Shown: positions 16,630 through 25,497 of the stretch, one piece after another
How positions within the stretch are numbered: position 1 is the stretch's first letter
Layout: each line of letters begins with the position of its first letter
NCBI GenBank assembly: GCA_025450195.1
Contig: JANWHW010000028.1
Coordinates: forward strand, 124,001 to 188,000
Direction of reading: 5' to 3'
Source: Solirubrobacterales bacterium
Lineage (GTDB): Bacteria > Actinomycetota > Thermoleophilia > Solirubrobacterales > 70-9
DNA: 64,000 nt
Made by a program: the position numbers and the translations under genes
Notes under the pieces: model-generated
What the model was told of the DNA's origin: nothing
What the model saw: the letters and a program-made list of their open reading frames with translations, nothing else
The model's database searches: none

Positions 16630-19296
16630 ATGGCGACGAAGGAGAAGGTCAAGACCGAGGCCGGGCAGGCGGAAGAGGAGAATGGCGAGCTCTTCCTGAT
16701 CGACGGGAACTCACTTGCCTACCGGGCGTTCTTCGCGCTGCCGGAGTCGATTGGGACGAGCGACGGGCGGCCGACAAACGCGATCTACGGGTTGGCTTCG
16801 ATGTTGGTGAAGGCCATCGTCGAGTACCGGCCGGCCGGAGTCATCGTCGCCTGGGACGCCGGCCTGTCGGGGCGCAAGGAGACCTACGACCTCTACAAGG
16901 CTCAGCGGCCTCCTCGCCCGGACCTGCTTAAGGAGCAGTGGCCTCACCTGATGCCCCTCGTCGAGGCGTTTGGCTACCCAAACGTGAAGGTGGACGGCTA
17001 TGAGGCCGATGATGTGATCGGCACCCTTGCGCGCCGCGCCCAGGAGCAGGGGATCCCCGTCATGGTCGTCTCCGGAGATCGCGACGTCTACCAGCTGGTC
17101 GACGAGGGCATTCGCGTGATGAGCACATCCCGTGGGGTCACCGACACCAAGATCTATGACCGCGAGGCGGTGATCGAGCGCTACGGCGTTCCCCCCGAGC
17201 GGGTTACCGACCTGATCGGCCTGAAGGGAGACACGTCCGACAACATCCCCGGCATTCCGGGGATCGGCGAGAAGACGGCCACGCAGCTGCTGCAGGAGTT
17301 CGGCACCCTCGAGGAAGTGCTTGCCAACGTCGACAAGGTGTCGGGTGCCAAGCGCAAACAGAATCTGACCGAGCACGCCGAGGATGCGCGCATCTCCAAG
17401 CAGCTGGCGACGCTCCAGTGTGAGATCGACATTGGAATAGACCTGAGCGAGGCGATGGTCGCCCAGCCGAACCGCGATGCGCTGCGCGAGTTCATGCGCG
17501 AGTTCGAGCTGCGGGCGGTGATGGAGCGCTTGGAAGAGGGATTGCCCGAGGACGAGGCCGTGCCCGGCCGTAAGGTCGAGACGGAGCTCTCCGTCGAGGC
17601 GGTTGACGGAACGGTGGCCGAGCTAGGCGATGGCCCCTTTGCGCTGGCGATCGCTGACGATCGCTGGGCCGCCGCCGAAGGCGGCAGGACCGTCAATGGA
17701 ACCGGAGCGCTGGATGAGCTGGCGGTCGCTCTTGCCGGGAAGCCGCTCGTTGCACACGACGCCAAGTCGCTTGGGGGTGGCAGGCACGGTCTTCTCGCAG
17801 CAGCCGCAGAAGAGGCGCTGGAGCTCGATCTCTCCCACGACACGATGCTCGCCGCCTACCTTCTGGAGCCACAGCGTCGCACCTACGATCTCGTCGAGCT
17901 GGCGGCGGATGCGGGGATTGGCTTGGCGCAGTCCATGGTCGAGCGAGAAGCGCCCGCCGATGGGCAGCTCGAGCTCGGGGAGGAGCAGGCCGAGGCAGGG
18001 CTAGAGCCAGCGGAGGAAGCGGCTTTGGTCGAAGCCCTCGCGCAGGCTCAGCGCCCCCGCCTCGAGGCGCTGGAGCTCGAGTCCCTGCTGGGCGGGGTGG
18101 AGCTGCCCCTGGTTCATGTCCTTGCCGCGATGGAGCGGGTGGGCATCAAGCTCGATGCCGGGCGGCTTTCCGAAGTGGGCTTCGGGTTTGGCGAGCGGAT
18201 CGCCAGGCTCCAGGAGGAGATCTATGAGCTGGCGGGAGGGGAGTTCACGATCGGCTCGCCGCAGCAGGTCGGCCAGATCCTCTTCGAGAAGCTGGGTCTC
18301 ACGCGCAAGCGCCGTGGCAAGACCGGCTTCTCGACGGATGCCCGCGTGCTCGCCCAGATTCGCGACGAGCACCCGATAGTCGAGAAGATCGAGTCGTGGC
18401 GTGAGCTGACGAAGCTCACGAACACATACCTCGACGCTCTACCTGACCTGATTGACCCCGAGACCGAAAGGGTGCACACGACCTTCAATCAGGCGGCGAC
18501 GACAACCGGCCGCCTCTCCAGCACGAACCCCAACCTTCAGAACATCCCAATTCGCACCGAGTTGGGGCGTCCAGTTCGCTCCTGTTTCGTCGCCGAATGG
18601 GGCGCGCGACTTCTCTCAGCCGACTACAGCCAGGTCGAGCTTCGCGTCCTTGCCCATGTGGCCGACGAGGAAGTTTTGAAGGACGTGTTCAGGGCCGGCG
18701 ACGATGTCCATGCCGCCACTGCGGCCGAGGTGTTCGGAATCTCGCGCGACGAAGTCGATGTCGGCCAGCGCTCCAAGGCGAAGATGGTCAACTTCGGCAT
18801 CGTCTATGGCCTGACCGGCTTCGGCCTGGCCGATCGGCTGAACATCCCACGCAAAGAGGGCGAGGAGTTCGTAGCCCGCTACCTAGAGCGCTTCCCGGCG
18901 GTGAGGTCCTTTCGCGAGAGGGTGATCGAGCAGGCCCAGCAGGAGGGGTATGTGAAGACCCTGATGGGGCGTCGTCGCGCGATCCCCGAGCTGCGGTCTG
19001 GGAACCCGAACACCCGCCGCTTGGGCGAGCGCCTCGCCGTCAACACGGTGATCCAGGGCACGGCTGCCGACATCATCAAGGTCGCGATGGTCCGCTGTCA
19101 CCGCGCCCTGCAGGCGGCCGGCATGAGGACTCGTCTCGTTCTGCAGATCCACGACGAGTTGCTGTTCGAGGGGCCGCCGAAAGAGATGGACGACGCGGTC
19201 GAGCTGGTGCGGCGCGAGATGTGCGCCGCTTACAAGCTCGACCCGCCACTCGAGGTGGATGTTGGCGTCGGCAAAGACTGGCTCGACGCCAAGTAG
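16630..19296 (+). CDS. polA: DNA polymerase I
   Basis: An 888-residue polymerase for gap filling and primer removal. The 5'-nuclease domain (about 20-300) has FLIDGNSLAYRAFF, DGYEADDVIGT, VSGDRDVYQLV and GLKGDTSDNIPGI. The 3'-5' exonuclease-like domain (about 320-480) is degenerate: the DxE of motif I is absent (LAIADDRW) and the motif II acidic residue is lost (VAHDAKSL), so proofreading is probably inactive. The polymerase domain has motif A DYSQVEL (about 664), motif B RSKAKMVNFGIVYG (about 715-728) and motif C QIHDELLFE (about 839). Confidence 0.97.
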   Translation: MATKEKVKTEAGQAEEENGELFLIDGNSLAYRAFFALPESIGTSDGRPTNAIYGLASMLVKAIVEYRPAGVIVAWDAGLSGRKETYDLYKAQRPPRPDLLKEQWPHLMPLVEAFGYPNVKVDGYEADDVIGTLARRAQEQGIPVMVVSGDRDVYQLVDEGIRVMSTSRGVTDTKIYDREAVIERYGVPPERVTDLIGLKGDTSDNIPGIPGIGEKTATQLLQEFGTLEEVLANVDKVSGAKRKQNLTEHAEDARISKQLATLQCEIDIGIDLSEAMVAQPNRDALREFMREFELRAVMERLEEGLPEDEAVPGRKVETELSVEAVDGTVAELGDGPFALAIADDRWAAAEGGRTVNGTGALDELAVALAGKPLVAHDAKSLGGGRHGLLAAAAEEALELDLSHDTMLAAYLLEPQRRTYDLVELAADAGIGLAQSMVEREAPADGQLELGEEQAEAGLEPAEEAALVEALAQAQRPRLEALELESLLGGVELPLVHVLAAMERVGIKLDAGRLSEVGFGFGERIARLQEEIYELAGGEFTIGSPQQVGQILFEKLGLTRKRRGKTGFSTDARVLAQIRDEHPIVEKIESWRELTKLTNTYLDALPDLIDPETERVHTTFNQAATTTGRLSSTNPNLQNIPIRTELGRPVRSCFVAEWGARLLSADYSQVELRVLAHVADEEVLKDVFRAGDDVHAATAAEVFGISRDEVDVGQRSKAKMVNFGIVYGLTGFGLADRLNIPRKEGEEFVARYLERFPAVRSFRERVIEQAQQEGYVKTLMGRRRAIPELRSGNPNTRRLGERLAVNTVIQGTAADIIKVAMVRCHRALQAAGMRTRLVLQIHDELLFEGPPKEMDDAVELVRREMCAAYKLDPPLEVDVGVGKDWLDAK

Positions 19297-19424
19297 CCCT
19301 GCGCCCTACTCGGCGTCGTCCACGCCAGACCCCCGAAAATCACTCCTGCCTGAGAGGATTCCCATGATGCCGCCAGGCAGTCAAAGCGCGATGAAAACGG
19401 TTCTGCACCCTGGGGGCCAGGGCG

Positions 19425-19862
19425 ATGGATAGGGGCGTTGCGGTCCTATTGACCGCCGCGGCCGGCGGTCTGATCGCGCTGCAGGCGCCGATCAACGCCA
19501 ACCTCGGCAAGGCGACGGGCAGCCTGCCCGCCGCCCTCGTCTCATTCGTTGTCGGGACCATCGCGCTGGCGGCGATCGTGGTCCTCAGTGGCAAGGCAAG
19601 TGGGCTTGGCGCCACCTTCGACGTCAGCTGGTACTACCTGCTCGGAGGGCTGCTCGGTGCCGTGTACGTCGCCAACGCACTGATTGCGGTGTCGGCAATC
19701 GGCGCGGGCGGTGTCGCGGCGGCGACGATTACCGGTCAGCTCACCGCCTCGGTCGCGATCGACCGGCTGGGCCTATTCGGCCTCGACGAGGTCCCGCTCA
19801 GCCCGGAGCGACTGATCGGGGTGGCTCTGCTGTTGGCCGGGACCCTGCTGATCGTGCGCTGA
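19425..19862 (+). CDS. YdcZ/DUF606-type small membrane transporter
   Basis: A 145-residue protein with about five transmembrane helices of the DUF606 branch of the drug/metabolite transporter superfamily. GLIALQAPINANLGKATGSLPAALVSFVVGT and the C-terminal GVALLLAGTLLIVR are characteristic. Substrate unknown. A CCCTGG/CCAGGG hairpin lies just before the ATG. Its last 90 nt overlap the tail of the convergent oxidoreductase gene. Confidence 0.8.
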   Translation: MDRGVAVLLTAAAGGLIALQAPINANLGKATGSLPAALVSFVVGTIALAAIVVLSGKASGLGATFDVSWYYLLGGLLGAVYVANALIAVSAIGAGGVAAATITGQLTASVAIDRLGLFGLDEVPLSPERLIGVALLLAGTLLIVR

Positions 19863-20972
19863 GATCGCCGCCAGCTCCGGCGGAGCGATTTTCAGATAGT
19901 GGTTGAAAGACCAATCGACGAAGCGCTTGATGCCGAGCAGCCGGATCAACGGGGCAAGCAGGCGGGGCGGGACCTTGGGTATGAGCTTCTGCACCCGCAG
20001 CATCCAGCGAAACTTCCACTCGTGCTCATCGTGAAATGCCGCGTAGCCGGCGGCGGCCTGCTCGCGGCTCTGCCCGCCTTCCACGACCCCTCGCAGCTCC
20101 CGGCCGAGCGCGATTCCGAAGTAGAGCGCTGTTCTGATCCCCTCTGCTGTGAGCGGCAGGCAATGCCCAGCCGAGTCGCCGACGAAGAAAACTCCACCCT
20201 CAGTTGCCCGGCGCAGCTTGTGTGGGATCCAGTTGCCCTGATAGCGAACCCGATCCCGACCCAAGTCCTCTGCCAGCAACTCCGTGGTCTCGCGAACGTG
20301 GAAGCGGGGGTCGAAGGAGCCGATCCCGATCCGCAGCTCATCGCGTGCGGGGAACGACCAGCCATACCCGGCAGGCACGTAGCGGCGGTCGATCCATACC
20401 TCCAAGTCCTCGCTCTCGCCGTCGGGGTGCACCTCGAGGCCGCGTGAAAGCGGTGCGTCGGGGGGCTGGTATCCGTCCCCCGAGGCGAGGATCCGGCGCC
20501 AGCCGAGGGCGTCGACGACCAGCGGCGAGGAGACGGTGCCTCGATCGGTCTCGACCGCGATCATCCCGTCGCCGTTCGCCGTGGCGCCCCGGCCGTTCAC
20601 CTTCGCGGTCTCGAAGCTGGCGTCGCAATCCCGCCACAGCAGCTCGCAGAGCTCGCGGTAGTCGAAGGTCGAGAAGGTCCATGGCAGTTGCAGCCGAGTG
20701 GTCCCGTGAGGAGTGTGCACGACTAGAGAGTCGAAGCGTTGGCGCTCCGCACCGATCAGACCGGTGACGTGCAACCACTCGGTAGGGACCCCGCAGGCGG
20801 AGGTTTGCCTCTCGCCTATCTCATAGCGATCGAGGATCACCACGCTGGCTCCCGAGCCGGCCAGCTCCCTGGCCACGGCGAGTCCCGCGAAGCTGGCTCC
20901 GCAGATCAGTACGTCGTAGCTTCCGGAAAGGGGCCCTCGCTCGTCCCCGCGCTTGGTGGCTCGTATCGGCAC
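19773..20972 (-). CDS. FAD-dependent oxidoreductase, geranylgeranyl reductase-like
   Basis: A 399-residue flavoprotein. The N-terminal YDVLICGASFAGLAVARELA is the dinucleotide-binding loop. CGVPTEWL and GDSAGHCLPLTAEGIRTALYFGI are typical of the geranylgeranyl reductase/FixC-like family, which reduces isoprenoid double bonds; the substrate is not known. The last about 30 residues (HDQQGPGQQQSHPDQ and following) are hydrophilic and lie antisense to the transporter gene, so they look like stop-codon loss rather than fold. A TACCCT hexamer lies 7 nt before the GTG start. Confidence 0.85.
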   Translation of the reverse strand: MPIRATKRGDERGPLSGSYDVLICGASFAGLAVARELAGSGASVVILDRYEIGERQTSACGVPTEWLHVTGLIGAERQRFDSLVVHTPHGTTRLQLPWTFSTFDYRELCELLWRDCDASFETAKVNGRGATANGDGMIAVETDRGTVSSPLVVDALGWRRILASGDGYQPPDAPLSRGLEVHPDGESEDLEVWIDRRYVPAGYGWSFPARDELRIGIGSFDPRFHVRETTELLAEDLGRDRVRYQGNWIPHKLRRATEGGVFFVGDSAGHCLPLTAEGIRTALYFGIALGRELRGVVEGGQSREQAAAGYAAFHDEHEWKFRWMLRVQKLIPKVPPRLLAPLIRLLGIKRFVDWSFNHYLKIAPPELAAISAHDQQGPGQQQSHPDQSLRAERDLVEAE

Positions 20973-21047
20973 CGGTCGCAGGGTACCTCGACTGCGGCTC
21001 GGGAGCGGAGGAGGTGGGCCGGGACCTTTCTGCCATTATTCGCGCCT

Positions 21048-22610
21048 GTGTCTCCCACCGACGCACTGATTGAGCCTGCTTCGACGGGCACGCCCGTCGA
21101 GGGCTCCAACGGCTTGCTTGTGGAGGTCGACGGGAAGATCGTCCCCAACTACGGGGCGACGATGGTCACCTTCGATGAGGGCGATGTCGTCAAAGGCCAG
21201 GTCGTGCGGATCGACAGGGACGAGGTCCTGGTCGACATCGGCTACAAGTCGGAGGGCGTCATCCCCTCCAAAGAGCTTTCGATTCGCAAATCGGTCGATC
21301 CCACCGACGAGGTCGAGCTTGGCGAGGAGATCGACGCGCTCGTCCTCACGAAAGAAGATGCCGAGGGAAGGCTTGTCCTCTCAAAGAAACGTGCCCGCTT
21401 CGAGAAGGCGTGGCGTCGCATCGAGGCCGCCGCCGAGTCCGGGGAGCCGGTCGAGGGCAGCGTCATCGAGGTCGTCAAGGGCGGCTTGATCCTCGACCTC
21501 GGTGTGCGCGGCTTCCTTCCCGCCTCGCTCGTCGACATCCGGCGCGTCCACAACCTCGACGAGTTCCTGGGCCAGAAACTCGAGTGCAAAGTGATCGAGC
21601 TGAACCGCAGCCGCAACAACGTCGTGCTCTCCCGGCGAGCCGTGCTCGAGGAAGAGCGCAAGGAGGTCCGGGAGCAAATCCTCGGCCGGCTGGAGCCAGG
21701 TCAGATCGTCGACGGCAAGATCTCCAACATCGTCGACTTCGGCGCCTTCGTCGACCTCGACGGGATCGACGGCCTGATCCACATTTCCGAGCTTTCCTGG
21801 AGTCACGTCAACCACCCCTCGGAGGTCGTCTCGATTGGGGACACGGTGCGGATCAAAGTGCTCGACATCGATCGCGATCGCCAGCGCATCTCACTCGGTC
21901 TCAAGCAGACGCAAGAGGATCCCTGGCAGCGGGTGATCAGCAGTCACCGCTCCGGCGATGTCTTGGAGGGGGCGGTGACGAAGGTCGTCGCCTTCGGCGC
22001 CTTCGTTGAGATCCTGCCTGGGGTCGAGGGCTTGGTTCACATCTCGGAGCTGGCTGATCACCACGTTGAGAATCCGAGCGAGGTTGTCGAGCCAGGGTCC
22101 ACGCTCAACGTCAAGATCCTCGAGATCGACGAAGAGCGCCGCCGTCTTTCTCTCAGCATCAAGCGCGTTGAGGGTCAGAACATGCCGATGGGCGACCTCA
22201 GCGAACAGCTGCAGGACGCTGCCGCCTCCGCAGAAGGAGAGGCACCTGCGGATGAGGACGGCTCCGAGCTCGCTGAGGAGCCACAGGCCGAGGAGGAGCC
22301 CCCGGTTGAGGAGGAGGACCCCGTTGCGGAGGAGACTGCTGAGGATCCCGTAGCCGAAGAGGTTGCCGAGGACCCCGTAGCCGAGGAGGCGCCAAGCGAA
22401 GAGCCCTCGACAGAGGAGGCTCCGGCTGAAGAGCCTGCTGCCGAGGAGGCAGAGCCCACCGTCGAGGAGCCACAAGCCGAAGAGCCTGCCGCTGCTGAGC
22501 CAGAGGCGGAGGAGTCTGCGGCTGAGGAAGTCGACGACGCCGAAGAGCCTGCCGCTGAGGAAGTCGCGGCCGACGGCGAGTCGCAGCCCGAGGCGTCGAC
22601 CGAGTCTTAG
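21048..22610 (+). CDS. rpsA: 30S ribosomal protein S1
   Basis: A 520-residue translation-initiation protein with four S1 RNA-binding domains (about residues 37-105, 123-187, 208-276, 293-363). Examples are GQVVRIDRDEVLVDIGYKSEG, split here as motifs VVRIDRDEVLVD and YKSEG, and domain 3 DFGAFVDLDGIDGLIHISELSW read as GAFVDLDG and GLIHISELSW. Four domains is usual in actinobacteria. Residues 385-520 form a very acidic low-complexity tail of PVAEE/EEPAAEE repeats. GTG 21048 is chosen because the fold starts soon after. No SD is seen; an AT-rich CATTAT lies 8 nt upstream. Confidence 0.95.
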   Translation: MSPTDALIEPASTGTPVEGSNGLLVEVDGKIVPNYGATMVTFDEGDVVKGQVVRIDRDEVLVDIGYKSEGVIPSKELSIRKSVDPTDEVELGEEIDALVLTKEDAEGRLVLSKKRARFEKAWRRIEAAAESGEPVEGSVIEVVKGGLILDLGVRGFLPASLVDIRRVHNLDEFLGQKLECKVIELNRSRNNVVLSRRAVLEEERKEVREQILGRLEPGQIVDGKISNIVDFGAFVDLDGIDGLIHISELSWSHVNHPSEVVSIGDTVRIKVLDIDRDRQRISLGLKQTQEDPWQRVISSHRSGDVLEGAVTKVVAFGAFVEILPGVEGLVHISELADHHVENPSEVVEPGSTLNVKILEIDEERRRLSLSIKRVEGQNMPMGDLSEQLQDAAASAEGEAPADEDGSELAEEPQAEEEPPVEEEDPVAEETAEDPVAEEVAEDPVAEEAPSEEPSTEEAPAEEPAAEEAEPTVEEPQAEEPAAAEPEAEESAAEEVDDAEEPAAEEVAADGESQPEASTES

Positions 22611-22774
22611 ATGGTTGATTCCACGCCCCCGCACACCTGGATGGCGTGCGTGGCGCTTCGCATCTCTGCGTCCTCGGGCTTGCCTTTGGCGCCACCAAAG
22701 ACTGCGCCCTGCGTCCTTGATCTGCTTGGCCACGCACGCCCCCAGTCACACGCGGCCGTGGAATCAACCGTCTA
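22608..22774. repeat. 167-bp inverted-repeat element overlapping the rpsA stop codon
   Basis: Arms 22608-22625 and 22757-22774 are complementary at 17 of 18 positions; the exception is a G-U pair if transcribed from the plus strand. The left arm starts with the rpsA stop codon. Inside, GGCGTGCGTGGC (about 22643-22654) pairs with GCCACGCACGCC (about 22729-22740), and CTTTGG/CCAAAG forms a central hairpin near 22684-22700. It encodes no credible protein. The right arm resembles the hairpin after trpC. It may be a structured 3' UTR, terminator or miniature mobile element. Confidence 0.75.
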
Positions 22775-22784
22775 GGCGACCGAC

Positions 22785-23366
22785 GTGCCGCCGCTGACGA
22801 TTGGCCTCACCGGCGGCATCGCGGCCGGGAAGTCTTCAGCGCTCGAAGCGTTCGCGCGCCTGGGGGCGGCGACCATCTCCAGCGACGCGGTCGTCCACGA
22901 GCTGCTCGATTCCGAGCCTCTGTTGAGTCGCCTAGCCGAGCGCTGGGGCCCGGATGTGGCACCGGAGGGAAGAGTGGAGCGAGCAAAGGTCGGCGAGATC
23001 GTCTTCGCAAACCCGGACGAGCTGAGCTGGCTGGAGGCCCAGATCCATCCACTGGTCGGTGAGCGCATCGCTACCTGGCTTGGATCGCTCCGGGAGGGCA
23101 CCAGCATCGCCGTCGTCGAGGTGCCGCTGCTCTTCGAGTCGGGAATGGACGACGTTTTCGATACGACCGTCGCGGTGGTGACTTCGGATCCCGTGCGCCG
23201 GGCTCGCGCTGAGGCTCGGGGCCACGTCCTGGTCAATGAGCGAGAGGCCCGCCAGATGGACCAGGGCGAGAAGGCCTCCCGCGCCGAGCATGTGGTTGAG
23301 AACGATGGAACGGTTGAGGATCTCGAGCGGGCCCTGTCCGGTCTGGTGGAGAAGTTGCGAACATGA
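22785..23366 (+). CDS. coaE: Dephospho-CoA kinase
   Basis: A 193-residue P-loop kinase for the last step of coenzyme A synthesis. Walker A is GGIAAGKS (residues 10-17). ISSDAVVHELL contains the conserved Asp, and VEVPLLFESGMD and MDQGEKASRAEHVVENDG are family signatures. The start is GTG 22785, directly behind the inverted-repeat element following rpsA; the rpsA-coaE neighbourhood is common in actinobacteria. The pan genes at 34211-36484 supply the same pathway. Confidence 0.95.
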   Translation: MPPLTIGLTGGIAAGKSSALEAFARLGAATISSDAVVHELLDSEPLLSRLAERWGPDVAPEGRVERAKVGEIVFANPDELSWLEAQIHPLVGERIATWLGSLREGTSIAVVEVPLLFESGMDDVFDTTVAVVTSDPVRRARAEARGHVLVNEREARQMDQGEKASRAEHVVENDGTVEDLERALSGLVEKLRT

Positions 23367-23430
23367 GCGGAGCGGGTCCGGCAAGGCGCGTGTGGCAGCT
23401 CGCGCCGCGAACGGAGCGCGAGACAGCGCG

Positions 23431-23997
23431 ATGAAGCGCACGACCGGGCGGCGCCTGCTTCTCGGCGGGGCAGCCGCGGTGGCGGCGATCGTTGCTCTGG
23501 GCTTCGCAGGGAAGTTCGATCATGTAATCCGGGAGCTGACGCTTCCCTTGCGTCATGAGGACATCATTCGCCAGCAGGCCGCCGAAAAGAACGTCGATGC
23601 CTCGCTGATTGCAGCCGTGATCTACGCTGAGTCGCGCTTTCGCGACCAGACCTCACACGCAGGGGCGCGTGGACTGATGCAGATCACGCCGGCGACGGCC
23701 AACGAGATCGAGAGGCTGAGCGGCGGCACGACATTCAAGCTCGATGACCTCGGAGACCCCGACATCAACATTCGCTACGGGACCTTCTACCTGCGTGAAC
23801 TGCTCGACCGGTTCGACGGCAACGAGCTCGCTGCACTGGCTGCCTACAACGCCGGGCCCACCCAGGTTGAGGAGTGGGGTGGAGCGGATTTGACTCTTGA
23901 TGCGATCCCGCTCGACGAAACCCGCGGATACGTCGCAGACGTACTGAGCAAGCGTCGCGTCTACCGTGAGACCTATCCCGAGGAGCTGGGCTACTGA
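23431..23997 (+). CDS. Membrane-anchored lytic transglycosylase (SLT domain)
   Basis: A 188-residue protein cleaving peptidoglycan glycan strands. A basic N-terminus and one hydrophobic helix (about residues 8-27) anchor or export it. The Slt domain shows the catalytic Glu67 in IYAESRF, GARGLMQITPATA and AAYNAGP. The frame is open upstream, but ATG 23431 gives a proper signal/anchor. The 64-nt gap to coaE carries GGAGCG-rich sequence resembling the dispersed gene-end repeats. Confidence 0.9.
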   Translation: MKRTTGRRLLLGGAAAVAAIVALGFAGKFDHVIRELTLPLRHEDIIRQQAAEKNVDASLIAAVIYAESRFRDQTSHAGARGLMQITPATANEIERLSGGTTFKLDDLGDPDINIRYGTFYLRELLDRFDGNELAALAAYNAGPTQVEEWGGADLTLDAIPLDETRGYVADVLSKRRVYRETYPEELGY

Positions 23998-24026
23998 CCG
24001 CTTCCCGCAAGCCGGGTGTCGCCACC

Positions 24027-25364
24027 TTGGCGCTCGTCGTCGGTTTGGTTCTTGCCGACTCCTCGATCGTCGTCCTGGCGCTGCCGCAGATCTATCGCGA
24101 GCTCGACACCAGTGTGGCCGGGGTGACCTGGGTCCTGGTCTCGTTCAATCTCGTGATGGCCGTTGCTGCGGTGCCGGCGGCGCACCTCGCGCGTCGCATT
24201 GGCCCAGGCCGTGCCGCCGCGCTTGGCTTGGCGGTCTTCGCCGGCGCCAGTCTCGCCTGTGGTCTCTCGTCTGAGCTGAGCACGCTCATCGCCGCTCGTT
24301 GCGTGCAGGCCCTGGGAGGCGCCGCCGCAGTGACAGCGGTGCTGGAGCTTTTGCCTTCAACGGTCGGATCAGAGCAGCGTGCCGCCGCCATCTGGGCGAT
24401 CGCGGGGGCAACCGGAGCCGCGTTGGGCCCGGCGATCGGCGGCTTGCTGACCGAGCTGGTCTCCTGGCAGTCGATCTTCCTGCTGCAGATGCCGGTGGCG
24501 ATCGCTGCCGGAGTGCCGATCCTTGCGGTGGCCAGGCACGAGGCGGCGACCAGCGTGCTGGCGGCGGAGCTGCGCCCCAGTGGCCGGCCTCACCTGCTGG
24601 CGAACCTGGCGCTGGCGATGGTCTCGGCAGCCATCGCGGCGGCTCTCTTCCTGCTTGTCCTTCTGCTGATCGAGGGCTGGAGGCTGACCCCGATTGGCGC
24701 CGCGATCGTGGTCAGCGTGATGCCGCTTTCGGCCCTGTTCGGCGCCCGCTTGGACGTGGCGGTCCCCAGTGCCCGGGCTCGTGCTGCGGCCGGGGCCATC
24801 CTTGTATCCGGCGGGCTCGGCGGGCTCGCCCTGCTGCCGAAGGCAGAGGTGGTGCTGACGCTGCCGCCTCAGATCCTGGTCGGGGTCGGGCTTGCTCTGG
24901 TTCTCTCGGCTTTGACCGAAACGGCCCTTGCCGGGCGGGCTCCGCAGGCGATCCACGGGGGTTGGACGATCTCGGCTCGCCACGCCGGCGTCGCAGTCGG
25001 CCTGGTTGCCTTGACGCCCCTTTTCACCGCTGACATAGCCCAGCAACGTCACGACGCGATCGATGCCGGCACGGCGGTGGTGCTCGACTCTGGAGTCAGC
25101 CCACTGCTCAAGCTTGAGCTGTCGCAGCGCATCGATGACCGGCTGGAGGACGAGCGCGGCAGGGTGCCTACGATCGGACCGGCCTTCGAGCCGCTTCCAG
25201 ACGATCCCGAGGAGCGAGCGGAAGTGCTTCAGCTTCGCGAAGAACTGCAGGACCAGCTCGACCGCGGCGCCACCCATGCCTTCAGCCCCTCCTTCGGGTT
25301 GGGTGCGATGATCGGACTACTTGCCCTGATACCCATCGGCCTGGCACGAAGGGTGGATCTATGA
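24027..25364 (+). CDS. MFS transporter, DHA2-like
   Basis: A protein of about 445 residues, mostly hydrophobic, with about 12 helices. The N-terminal LADSSIVVLALPQIYRELD resembles motif D1 of the drug:H+ antiporter DHA2 family, and GATGAALGPAIGGLLTE is motif C of exporters. A hydrophilic helical insert (about 345-410) precedes the last helix. TTG 24027 is the first usual start, but nine upstream codons after a CTG at 23994 also look like coding sequence. The substrate is unknown. Confidence 0.8.
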   Translation: MALVVGLVLADSSIVVLALPQIYRELDTSVAGVTWVLVSFNLVMAVAAVPAAHLARRIGPGRAAALGLAVFAGASLACGLSSELSTLIAARCVQALGGAAAVTAVLELLPSTVGSEQRAAAIWAIAGATGAALGPAIGGLLTELVSWQSIFLLQMPVAIAAGVPILAVARHEAATSVLAAELRPSGRPHLLANLALAMVSAAIAAALFLLVLLLIEGWRLTPIGAAIVVSVMPLSALFGARLDVAVPSARARAAAGAILVSGGLGGLALLPKAEVVLTLPPQILVGVGLALVLSALTETALAGRAPQAIHGGWTISARHAGVAVGLVALTPLFTADIAQQRHDAIDAGTAVVLDSGVSPLLKLELSQRIDDRLEDERGRVPTIGPAFEPLPDDPEERAEVLQLREELQDQLDRGATHAFSPSFGLGAMIGLLALIPIGLARRVDL

Positions 25365-25382
25365 GCGCGGAGCGACCAAGCG

Positions 25383-25490
25383 TGCCCCCGAACCCGGAGC
25401 GGAGGGAGCGTGCATATCTGGTTCTGCGCGACCGGAGCGAGGGTGAGGCCCTTGGCATCTGGTTCTTCGCGCCGGGAGCAAAGCGCGAGG
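25383..25490 (+). repeat. Dispersed gene-end repeat, copy B, with internal tandem duplication
   Basis: The gap between the MFS gene and the next gene starts with GCCCCCGAAC and GGAGCGGAG, a diverged version of copies A and C. It then contains two imperfect direct repeats, 25417-25448 and 25458-25490, both beginning TCTGGTTCT and ending GAGG (period 41). No protein is evident. Confidence 0.5.
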
Positions 25491-25497
25491 CATTGCT

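Noticed and set aside
22203..22600. CRISPR-like or tandem DNA array in the rpsA 3' region
   Set aside because: The repetition follows Glu/Ala/Pro codons in frame with rpsA and has no spacer structure.
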